DNA from: CAWGHZ01 sp963775315
GTDB lineage: Bacteria > Pseudomonadota > Alphaproteobacteria > MPNO01 > DASWLB01
Assembly: GCA_963775315.1 (NCBI GenBank)
Contig: CAVZIN010000007.1
Coordinates: 62,001 to 126,000, forward strand
Length of the DNA stretch: 64,000 nucleotides
Direction of reading: 5' to 3'
A program made the translations under genes and the position numbers. Below the pieces are notes generated by a model. That model was not told the origin of the DNA and searched no databases. It worked only from the letters and a program-made list of their open reading frames with translations. Positions 34,020-42,117 of this stretch are shown piece after piece; positions within the stretch are counted from its first letter, which is position 1, and each line of letters starts with the position of its first letter.

Positions 34020-35738
34020 ATGGTAAAGTTCGCTTCTCGGGTCGAGGCAGGACGCGGGCGGCGCGCCTGGAGCCTCCGACACCACCTCATCGCCTTCGCC
34101 CTGGTATTGGTCCTGCCGATCGCGGCGGTCTCGGGCCTCGTCATCGCGCGCTTCGCCGCTTCCGAGCGGAAGGTGGTCGAAAACCAGGCCTCGGTCGCCG
34201 CGCGCGAGGCGATGTCGGACGTCGACCGCGAGCTTGCCAACGACGTCACCGTCCTCGATACGCTGGGCACTTCGCTCTATCTCGACAGCGGCGATTTCGC
34301 GAGCTTCCAGCGCGTGGCCGCGCGCGCCGCGCACCTGCGCCACGCCAACGTTCTTCTGCTCGATCCGTCGCTGCAGGAACTGGTGAACACCCGGGTGCCC
34401 TACGGCACAAACCTCCCAAAAACTGGCGATCCGGAGACGGCCGGGCGGGTCATCGCGACGCATCGCCCGCAGATTTCCGGCCTCTTCCTCGGGACGGTGG
34501 CGGATCACCTGGTGTTCAACGTCGAGGCGCCGGTGATGAAGGGCGACAAGGTCGCCTACATCCTGATCCTCACGCGCGAGCCGGCGCGCATCCTCGACGT
34601 GCTCAGGGCGCAGCCGGTGCCGGCCGGCTGGCAATTCACGGTGCTGGACAGCTCCAACCAGGTCATGGCTCGCACGTTGGAGCCCGCCCGCTTCGTCGGC
34701 CATCGCGGCCGCAACGGGCCCGACAATGTGTTCGGCGGGCGGCGCCAGGGAACCTTCACCGGGCCCGACTTCAACGGCATGCCGGTCTTTTCGGCCTTCA
34801 CCACCTCGCCACTCACCGGCTGGGTCTTCAGCGCCTGGATGCCGGTGGCGCAGCTCGAAGGGCCGCTCCGCAGGTCGTGGGAGCTGTTCGCGCTGGGAAT
34901 CGGCGCGCTGCTCGCGGTGTCGATGGGCGCGGCGGTCGTCTTCGGCCGCATGATGGCTCGACCGATGGAGGCGGTGCGAGCGGACGCGGTGGCGTTCGGC
35001 CATGGCGAGATCGTGCCGGAGCGCGCGCTGGCTTTGCGCGAGGCGAACGAGGTGAGTGCCGCCTTCCGCGATGCCTCGCTCGAGCGGCGCCGGCAGGAGC
35101 AGCATCTGGAGCTGCTGGTCGGCGAGCTGTCTCATCGCACCAAGAACCTGCTGGCCGTGATGCAGGCGATGGTACGCCAAACTCGCACGCGGAGCGCCTC
35201 GCTCGAGGATTTCGAGAACCGCTTCTCCGGGCGGCTGCTCGGGCTCGGCCGCTCGATCGACCTCCTGGTGCGGGGCGACTGGCGCGGCGCCTCGCTCGCC
35301 GAGCTCGCGGCCGCCCAGCTCGCGCCCTTTGCCGAGCCGGGCGGCGGGCGGCTCGAGATCGCCGGGCCGGACGTGCGGCTGCGCCCCGAGGCGACCCAGC
35401 AGATCGGCATGGCGCTGCACGAACTCGCCACCAACTCGACCAAGTACGGCGCGTTCTCGGTTCCGGAGGGGCAGGTGCGCTTCTCGTGGGAGCTCTGCCC
35501 GAGCGCCGACGCGCCGGAAACCATAAGGCTTGCGTGGGTCGAGAGCGGCGGGCCCCGTGTCTCCAAGCCGCCGACCGAGCGCGGCTTCGGTCGGCTGGTG
35601 ATCGAGCAGGCGGTGGCCTCGACGCTGGAGGGCGAGGTCGCCGTCGAGTTCGCCCCCGAAGGGATGCGCTGGAGCCTGACCCTGCCGGCGCGCTACCTGG
35701 TCGGCGCGAATCCCGGCACGCTCGGAGGCGTGCCCTAA
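34020..35738 (+). CDS. Sensor histidine kinase of the HWE family
   Basis: A 572-residue membrane kinase. Residues 20-45 form a membrane helix, then an extracytoplasmic Cache-like sensor domain (about 50-285), a second helix (about 287-307), a HAMP-like linker and a coiled segment. The kinase core has the His in LSHRTKNLLAVMQAMVRQTR (about 376), HELATNSTKYGAFSV and FSWEL, the WxE signature of HWE kinases, an alphaproteobacterial group tied to light, stress or the general stress response. No response regulator gene is adjacent. A short AGGGGA precedes the ATG. Confidence 0.9.
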   Translation: MVKFASRVEAGRGRRAWSLRHHLIAFALVLVLPIAAVSGLVIARFAASERKVVENQASVAAREAMSDVDRELANDVTVLDTLGTSLYLDSGDFASFQRVAARAAHLRHANVLLLDPSLQELVNTRVPYGTNLPKTGDPETAGRVIATHRPQISGLFLGTVADHLVFNVEAPVMKGDKVAYILILTREPARILDVLRAQPVPAGWQFTVLDSSNQVMARTLEPARFVGHRGRNGPDNVFGGRRQGTFTGPDFNGMPVFSAFTTSPLTGWVFSAWMPVAQLEGPLRRSWELFALGIGALLAVSMGAAVVFGRMMARPMEAVRADAVAFGHGEIVPERALALREANEVSAAFRDASLERRRQEQHLELLVGELSHRTKNLLAVMQAMVRQTRTRSASLEDFENRFSGRLLGLGRSIDLLVRGDWRGASLAELAAAQLAPFAEPGGGRLEIAGPDVRLRPEATQQIGMALHELATNSTKYGAFSVPEGQVRFSWELCPSADAPETIRLAWVESGGPRVSKPPTERGFGRLVIEQAVASTLEGEVAVEFAPEGMRWSLTLPARYLVGANPGTLGGVP

Positions 35739-35810
35739 GCCCTTCCGCGCGCGCGCATTATCCGCCACACTGGCGAAAACGACAGCGCACGGCACGGGAG
35801 GAGGCGCGCG

Positions 35811-37394
35811 ATGGCGGCGGAAGGGGCGGCGTTCGGGCGGCCGCAGGTTTCGATCCCGCGCGACTACAACGCCGCGGTCGACCTGATCGGGCGCAACCTG
35901 CCCGGCCGCGCCGACAAGCCGGCCTTCATCGACGACCACGAGACGCTGACCTATGGCGCGCTCGCCGAGCGGGTCGACCGCGCGGCCAACGGGTTCCGCC
36001 GGCTCGGCATCGAGCCCGAGAGCCGCATCCTGCTGGTCATGCTCGACACGGTCGACTTTCCGGTCGCGTTCCTTGGCGCGATCAAGGCCGGCATCGTGCC
36101 GGTGCCGGTCAACACTGTGCTCACCACCGACGATTACCGGTTCATGCTGGCCGACAGCCGGGCGCGCGCCCTCGTCGTCTCCGACGCGCTCTACGACCGG
36201 CTGGCCCCCGCCGCCGCCGGCTTGCCGATGCTGCGCCATGTCATCGTCGCGGGAAAGAAGGTGCCACGCGGCCAGTTGAGCTTCCGGAAGCTCCTCGCCG
36301 GCGTGCACGCGCGCGCCGAGGCGGCGGCGACGAGCTGCGACGATGCCTGCTTCTGGCTCTACTCCTCGGGCTCGACCGGCGCGCCCAAGGGGGCCGTCCA
36401 CCTGCAGTCGGACCTGATCCTGACCGCCGAGCTCTACGCCAAGCCGGTGCTCGGCATCGTCGAGGGCGACGTCGTCTATTCGGCGGCCAAACTGTTCTTC
36501 GCCTACGGGCTCGGCAACGCGCTGACCTTCCCCATGTCGGTCGGCGCCACCGCCCTGCTGACTGCCGAGCGCCCGACTCCGCCCTGCGTCGCCTCGATCC
36601 TGAAGGAGAAGCGCCCGACCATCTTCTACGGCGTGCCGACCCTCTTCGCCGCCCTGCTGGCGAGCCACGACCTTCCCGCGCGCGACGAGACGGCGATGCG
36701 CGTCTGTGCCTCGGCCGGCGAGGCTCTGCCCGAGGAGATCGGCAAGCGCTGGACCGAGCGGTTCGGCATCGAGATCCTCGACGGGCTCGGCTCGACCGAG
36801 ATGCTGCACATCTTCCTCTCCAACCGGCCGGGCGAGGTGCGATATGGCACCACGGGCGTGCCGGTGCCGGGCTACGACATCCGGCTCGTGGACGAGGACG
36901 GGTTCGAGGTCGCGGACGGCGAGATCGGCGAGCTGCAGGTCTCCGGCCCGACCAGCGCCGCCTATTACTGGAACAACCGCGAGAAGAGCCGCGACACGTT
37001 CCTCGGCCGCTGGACGCGCTCGGGCGACAAGTACCAGCGCAACAAGGACGGCACCTACACCTATTGCGGCCGGTCGGACGACATGCTGAAGGTCGGCGGC
37101 ATCTGGGTCTCGCCCTTCGAGGTCGAGGCCGCGCTCGCGACGCACGAGTCGGTGCTCGAGGCGGCGGTGATCGGAATGGATGACGAAAACGACCTTGTGA
37201 AGCCCAAGGCCTATGTCGTGCTGAAGGAGGGGGTCGCGGCCTCGAAAGCGCTCGACGCCGCGCTCAAGGAACACGTGAAGGCGCGGCTCGCCCCTTACAA
37301 GTATCCGCGCTGGATCGAGTTCGTGGAGGAGCTGCCCAAGACCGCGACCGGCAAGATCCAGCGCTTCCGCCTGCGCCAGGCGAGCCGCAGATAG
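35811..37394 (+). CDS. Benzoate-CoA ligase family protein
   Basis: A 527-residue ANL-superfamily acyl-CoA synthetase of the benzoate/aryl-CoA ligase subgroup. The start IPRDYNAAVDLIGRNL, P-loop FWLYSSGSTGAPKGAVH, LFFAYGLGNALTFPM, DGLGSTEMLHIFLSN and SGDKYQRNKDGTYTYCGRSDDML are typical of benzoate-CoA ligases. The catalytic Lys is in LPKTATGKIQRFRLRQ. It should activate an aromatic acid to its CoA thioester. It is followed 25 bases later by an alpha/beta hydrolase and precedes dprA. Confidence 0.93.
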   Translation: MAAEGAAFGRPQVSIPRDYNAAVDLIGRNLPGRADKPAFIDDHETLTYGALAERVDRAANGFRRLGIEPESRILLVMLDTVDFPVAFLGAIKAGIVPVPVNTVLTTDDYRFMLADSRARALVVSDALYDRLAPAAAGLPMLRHVIVAGKKVPRGQLSFRKLLAGVHARAEAAATSCDDACFWLYSSGSTGAPKGAVHLQSDLILTAELYAKPVLGIVEGDVVYSAAKLFFAYGLGNALTFPMSVGATALLTAERPTPPCVASILKEKRPTIFYGVPTLFAALLASHDLPARDETAMRVCASAGEALPEEIGKRWTERFGIEILDGLGSTEMLHIFLSNRPGEVRYGTTGVPVPGYDIRLVDEDGFEVADGEIGELQVSGPTSAAYYWNNREKSRDTFLGRWTRSGDKYQRNKDGTYTYCGRSDDMLKVGGIWVSPFEVEAALATHESVLEAAVIGMDDENDLVKPKAYVVLKEGVAASKALDAALKEHVKARLAPYKYPRWIEFVEELPKTATGKIQRFRLRQASRR

Positions 37395-37419
37395 GCCGCC
37401 GAGGCCGGTTCCGGGGCGC

Positions 37420-38199
37420 ATGACCGAATTCGTGACCGTCGCGGGCCGCCGCATCGAGCTGCGCCGCATTCCGGCCGCCGCACCGGGCCGCCCGCCCTTG
37501 ATGCTGCTGCACGAAGGGCTCGGCTCGATCGCGCTGTGGCGCGATTTCCCCGACCGTCTCGCGGCCCGCACCGGCTGCGAGGTGATCGTGCCGTCCCGCT
37601 ATGGCTACGGAAATTCCGACCGGCTCGCCGAAAAGCGCACCGTGCGCTACATGCACGACGAGGCGCTGGTCGCGCTGCCCGAGCTTCTCGACCGCCTCGC
37701 CGTCGCCGCTCCGGTGCTGATCGGCCATTCGGATGGCGCCTCGATCGCGATCATCTACGCGGGCGACGGGCGCTGGCGGCCCCGGGCGCTGGTGCTGATG
37801 GCGCCCCATGTCTTCGTCGAGGACGTGACGGTCGAGAGCATCGCCGCCGCGCGCGACGCCTACCGGTCGACCGACCTGCCGAAGCGGCTCGGCCGCTATC
37901 ACGCCGACGTCGACGCGACCTTCTGGGGCTGGAACGACATCTGGCTCGACCCCGCCTTCCGCGACTGGAACATCGAGAGATACCTGCCCGCAATCTCCTG
38001 CCCGGTGCTCGCGATCCAGGGGGCGGACGACGAATACGGCACGCTTGCCCAGCTCGACGCCATCTCCCGCGGCGTCACAAAGGTGCCGGTGACGCGCCTC
38101 GTCCTCCCCGACTGCAAGCACGCACCGCACCGCGACCAGCCGGATGCCACCCTCGCGGCCATCGCCGATTTCGTGGCCAAGACGGAATCGGGCCAATAG
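37420..38199 (+). CDS. Alpha/beta hydrolase
   Basis: A 259-residue alpha/beta-fold hydrolase. The oxyanion strand LMLLHEGLGS, the nucleophile elbow VLIGHSDGAS (Ser at about 107) and the late His in PDCKHAPHRDQP are visible; the acid is probably Asp in QGADDEYG. Length is normal. It lies 25 bases after the CoA ligase gene and could act on the aryl-CoA or a ring-opened intermediate; no specific substrate can be named. Confidence 0.88.
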   Translation: MTEFVTVAGRRIELRRIPAAAPGRPPLMLLHEGLGSIALWRDFPDRLAARTGCEVIVPSRYGYGNSDRLAEKRTVRYMHDEALVALPELLDRLAVAAPVLIGHSDGASIAIIYAGDGRWRPRALVLMAPHVFVEDVTVESIAAARDAYRSTDLPKRLGRYHADVDATFWGWNDIWLDPAFRDWNIERYLPAISCPVLAIQGADDEYGTLAQLDAISRGVTKVPVTRLVLPDCKHAPHRDQPDATLAAIADFVAKTESGQ

Positions 38200-38239
38200 C
38201 GGGTTGACCGCGGCCGGAGGCGCGGCCATCGTTCGCGCC

Positions 38240-39361
38240 ATGGCACCGGGGCGCACGCTCTCCGAGGCGGAACGGCGCGACTGGCTCCGGCTTGCGCGGA
38301 GCGAGAATGTCGGCCCGGCCACCTTCCGGTCCCTTTTGAGCCATTTCGGATCGGCGGAGGAGGCGCTCGCCCGCGCCCCCGAACTCAGCCTGCGGGGCGG
38401 CCGGTCGCGCGCGATCCGCATCGCCTCGCGCACCGATGCCGATGCCGAGATCGCCGCCTTGGCCTCGGCGGACGGGCGGATGATCTGCGTCGGCGAGCCG
38501 GACTATCCGGCGGCGCTGGCCGCCATCCACGACGCGCCGCCTGTGATCTCGGTCCTCGGTCATCCGCACCTTCTCGTCCGGCCGGCGGTGGCGATCGTCG
38601 GCGCGCGTAACGCCTCGGCCGCGGGGCGGCGCTTCGCCCGCGAGATTGCCGCCGAGCTCGGCCGCGCCGGGCTCGTGGTCGCCTCCGGCCTCGCCCGCGG
38701 CATCGACGCGGCGGCGCACGAGGGCGCGCTCGCGACCGGTACGGTGGCGGTGAACGCGGGCGGGGTCGACCAGATCTACCCGCCGGAGAATGCCGAGCTC
38801 TACGGCCGCATCGTCGCCGAGGGCGCCGTGGTGAGCGACCAGCCCTTCGGGCTCCGTGCCACGGCGAAGCACTTTCCGCGCCGCAACCGGCTGATCTCCG
38901 GCGTCGCGCTCGGCGTCCTTGTGGTCGAGGCGGCGGAGCGGTCGGGTTCGCTGATCACCGCCCGGCTCGCACTCGAGCAGGGGCGGGAGGTGTTCGCCGT
39001 GCCCGGCTCGCCGCTCGATCCGCGTTGCCGCGGCACCAACGGGCTGATCCGCCAGGGTGCGACCCTCACCGAGTCCGCCAAGGACGTGACCGAGGCGCTG
39101 GCCGGCCAGATGGGTAGCCACGCGGCGGCCCCCGATGCGCCCGGTTTCGATCCCCGCCGGGCGGAGATTCCCGAGGAATCCCAGGTCGCTGCGGGGCGCG
39201 CTGTGGTGGTCGAGGCGCTCGGCCCGACACCGGTCACGGTTGACGAACTGATGCGCGAGTGCCATTTGTCGCCGGCCGTCGTGCTGACGGTCCTGCTCGA
39301 GTTGGAGCTGGCCGGACGGTTGGAGCGGCATCCCGGATCGCGTGTGTCGCTGGTTTCGTAA
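38240..39361 (+). CDS. dprA: DNA processing protein DprA
   Basis: DprA (373 residues) loads RecA onto incoming single-stranded DNA. The SAM-like N-terminus has RLARSENVGPATFRSLL, the Rossmann core VAIVGARNASAAGRRFA, SGLARGIDAAAHEGAL and PRRNRLISGVALGVLVVEA, and the C-terminal winged helix is VDELMRECHLSPAVVLTVLL. The ATG at 38240 gives the family start; an in-frame TTG at 38204 is possible. topA follows 68 bases later, the classical alphaproteobacterial dprA-topA-rnr order. Confidence 0.94.
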   Translation: MAPGRTLSEAERRDWLRLARSENVGPATFRSLLSHFGSAEEALARAPELSLRGGRSRAIRIASRTDADAEIAALASADGRMICVGEPDYPAALAAIHDAPPVISVLGHPHLLVRPAVAIVGARNASAAGRRFAREIAAELGRAGLVVASGLARGIDAAAHEGALATGTVAVNAGGVDQIYPPENAELYGRIVAEGAVVSDQPFGLRATAKHFPRRNRLISGVALGVLVVEAAERSGSLITARLALEQGREVFAVPGSPLDPRCRGTNGLIRQGATLTESAKDVTEALAGQMGSHAAAPDAPGFDPRRAEIPEESQVAAGRAVVVEALGPTPVTVDELMRECHLSPAVVLTVLLELELAGRLERHPGSRVSLVS

Positions 39362-39429
39362 AGCTTCGCGAAACCTGCCCGGCCCTAGCATCGTTGTCGT
39401 CAACGTATCGGTAACCTAGATCGCGCCCC

Positions 39430-42111
39430 ATGGACGTCGTCGTCGTCGAATCCCCGGCCAAGGCCAAGACCATCAACCGGTACCTCGGTCCCGGCTACAA
39501 GGTGCTGGCCAGCTATGGCCATGTCCGCGACCTGCCGCCGAAAGACGGCTCGGTCCGCCCGGACGAGGATTTTGACATGTCCTGGCAGGTCGATCCCAAG
39601 GCCGAAGCCCGCATCAAGGAGATCGCCCAGGCGCTGCGCGGCGCCGAGCACCTCTACCTCGCCACCGACCCGGACCGCGAGGGCGAGGCGATCTCCTGGC
39701 ACGTCCGCGAAATCCTGGACAACCGCAACGCCCTCAAGGGCATCGACGTGAAGCGCGTCGTGTTCCACGAGGTGACCAAGGACGCGGTGCTCGACGCGAT
39801 CCGCAACCCGCGCGAAATCAATCGCGAGTTGGTCGAGGCCTACCTCGCCCGCCGCGCGCTCGACTACCTGGTCGGCTTCACCCTGTCGCCCGTGCTGTGG
39901 CGGAAGCTCCCCGGCTCGCGTTCGGCCGGCCGCGTGCAGTCCGTCGCTCTCCGCCTCGTCTGCGAGCGCGAGGCCGAGATCGAGGCGTTCAAGCCGCGCG
40001 AGTACTGGACCGTCGAGGCGCGCTTCCGCGCCGGCGCCGACGCCCAGATCCGCGCCCGCCTCACCCATCTCGATTCGAAGAAGCTCGATCGCTACGATCT
40101 CGCCGACCAGGCGTCGGCCGAGCGGGCGGCCGAGACGATCCGCGCCGGCACGTTCCATGTCTCGTCGGTCGAGCGGAAGGCGGTCAAGCGCCATCCGTCG
40201 CCGCCCTTCACCACCTCGACCCTGCAGCAGGAGGCGTCGCGCAAGCTCGGCTTCGGCGCGCAGCGCACCATGCGCCTCGCCCAGGGGCTCTACGAAGGCG
40301 TCGACATCGGCGGCGAGACGGTCGGGCTCATCACCTACATGCGAACCGACAGCGTGGTGCTCGCCAAGATCGCCGTGGAATCGATCCGCGCGCAGATCGG
40401 CCGCCAGTTCGGCAAGGCGTACGTGCCGGACGAGCCGCGCGTCTACCGCTCGACCGCCAAGAACGCGCAGGAGGCGCACGAGGCGATCCGGCCTACTGAC
40501 GTCACCCGTCGGCCCGAGGACGTGGCGCGCCATCTTGATCCCGACGCGCGCCGGCTCTACGAGTTGATCTGGAAGCGAGCCGTCGCCTCGATGATGGAGA
40601 GCGCGACGCTGGAACAGACGGCCGTCGACATCACCTCCGAGGACCGCAAGACGACGCTCAGGGCGACCGGCCAGGTCGTGCTGTTCGACGGGTTCCTCAA
40701 GCTCTACCGCGAGGACCGCGACGAGGCGCAAGACACGGGAGCGGCGGCCGAAGCCGACGCGGAGGAGGGCACGGCGATCCTGCCGCGCGTCGAGCGCGGC
40801 GAGGCGATGGGGCTCCGCGATCCCCGGAACGACGTGATCCCCGAGCAGCATTTCACCAAGCCGCCGCCGCGCTACACCGAGGCGAGCCTCGTGAAGCGGC
40901 TCGAGGAGCTGGGCATCGGCCGGCCCTCGACCTATGCCTCGATTCTCGGCGTGCTGCAGGAGCGCAATTACGTGCGGCTGGAAAGCCGGCGCTTCATCCC
41001 GGAGGATCGCGGCCGGCTGGTCACCACCTTCCTCACCGGCTTCTTCCGGCGTTATGTCGAGTATGGTTTCACCGCCGAGCTGGAATCGAAGCTTGACGAC
41101 ATCTCCGGCGGGCAGCGCGACTGGAAGCAGGTCTTGCGCGAATTCTGGCAGGCATTCTCGCGCGCGGTCGCGGACACCAAGGACCTCACCATCACCAACG
41201 TGATCGAGGCCCTCGATGCCGACCTCGGCCCGCATCTGTTCCCGCAGGCCGAGCCGGGCAAGGACCCGCGGGTTTGCCCCGCCTGCGGCACTGGGCGGCT
41301 CGGGCTCAAGCTCGGCCGGCACGGCGCGTTTATCGGCTGCTCGAACTATCCCGAATGCGCCTATACCCGTCCGCTCGCCGCCGAGGGCGACGGGGCGGCC
41401 GCGCTGGCGACGCCGCGCGAGCTCGGCACCGATCCTGAGACCGGCAAGCCGGTGTCGCTCCGTAAGGGACCGTACGGGCTCTACGTCCAGCTCGGCGAGG
41501 CCGAGAACGGCGAGAAGCCGAAGCGGGCCTCGCTGCCCAAGGGCGTCGATCCCGAGACCGTGGACCTCGAGCGCGCGCGCGGGCTCCTGTCGCTGCCGCG
41601 CGACGTCGGGCGTCATCCGACCTCGGGCGAGATGATCATCGCCGGTATCGGGCGGTTCGGGCCGTATCTCAAGCACGGGTCGACTTATGTCTCACTCAAG
41701 GACGGTGACGACGTGCTGGCCGTGGGGCTCAACCGGGCGGTCACGCTGATCGACGAGAAGCCGAAGCGCGGCGGGCCCGAGCCGCTACGCACGCTGGGCG
41801 ACCATCCTGGGGATGGCAAGCCGGTCGCGATCTACGAGGGGCGCTACGGCCCCTACGTGAAGCACGGCAAGATCAACGCCACCCTGCCGCGCGACGTGGC
41901 GCCGGACCAGGCGACCCTCGAGCAGGCCGTCGCGCTGCTCGCCGAGAAGGGCAAGCCGGCCGGGCGCGGCCGCCGCGCCGCCCGGTCCGCGCCCAAGGCG
42001 GCGGCCCGGAAATCCGCCAAGCCCGCCGCGCGCAAGAAGGCCGCGGCCAAGGGCGGCGCCAAGGCGGCGAAGAAGTCGAAGGACAAGGCCGTCGAGCCCG
42101 AGACGGCGTGA
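39430..42111 (+). CDS. topA: DNA topoisomerase I
   Basis: A type IA topoisomerase (893 residues) relaxing negative supercoils. The Toprim domain begins VVVESPAKAKTINRYLG, the catalytic Tyr303 is in GLITYMRTDS, and a zinc-ribbon follows with CPACGTGRLG and GCSNYPECAY. Repeated glycine-rich C-terminal domains (GRFGPYLKHG, GRYGPYVKHG) and a Lys/Ala-rich tail of about 45 residues, unstructured and probably DNA-binding, end the chain, as in other alphaproteobacterial TopA proteins. Confidence 0.97.
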   Translation: MDVVVVESPAKAKTINRYLGPGYKVLASYGHVRDLPPKDGSVRPDEDFDMSWQVDPKAEARIKEIAQALRGAEHLYLATDPDREGEAISWHVREILDNRNALKGIDVKRVVFHEVTKDAVLDAIRNPREINRELVEAYLARRALDYLVGFTLSPVLWRKLPGSRSAGRVQSVALRLVCEREAEIEAFKPREYWTVEARFRAGADAQIRARLTHLDSKKLDRYDLADQASAERAAETIRAGTFHVSSVERKAVKRHPSPPFTTSTLQQEASRKLGFGAQRTMRLAQGLYEGVDIGGETVGLITYMRTDSVVLAKIAVESIRAQIGRQFGKAYVPDEPRVYRSTAKNAQEAHEAIRPTDVTRRPEDVARHLDPDARRLYELIWKRAVASMMESATLEQTAVDITSEDRKTTLRATGQVVLFDGFLKLYREDRDEAQDTGAAAEADAEEGTAILPRVERGEAMGLRDPRNDVIPEQHFTKPPPRYTEASLVKRLEELGIGRPSTYASILGVLQERNYVRLESRRFIPEDRGRLVTTFLTGFFRRYVEYGFTAELESKLDDISGGQRDWKQVLREFWQAFSRAVADTKDLTITNVIEALDADLGPHLFPQAEPGKDPRVCPACGTGRLGLKLGRHGAFIGCSNYPECAYTRPLAAEGDGAAALATPRELGTDPETGKPVSLRKGPYGLYVQLGEAENGEKPKRASLPKGVDPETVDLERARGLLSLPRDVGRHPTSGEMIIAGIGRFGPYLKHGSTYVSLKDGDDVLAVGLNRAVTLIDEKPKRGGPEPLRTLGDHPGDGKPVAIYEGRYGPYVKHGKINATLPRDVAPDQATLEQAVALLAEKGKPAGRGRRAARSAPKAAARKSAKPAARKKAAAKGGAKAAKKSKDKAVEPETA

Positions 42112-42117
42112 GCCGAC

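Noticed and set aside
33966..37571. A very long antisense open frame of about 1200 codons opposite the HWE kinase and benzoate-CoA ligase genes
   Set aside because: It is the mirror of two well-supported genes in GC-rich DNA, is dominated by Arg/Gly/Asp/Glu repeats and matches no family.
39400..41676. A long antisense open frame opposite topA
   Set aside because: Composition and position are explained by the codon use of topA; no family features and no ribosome binding site.
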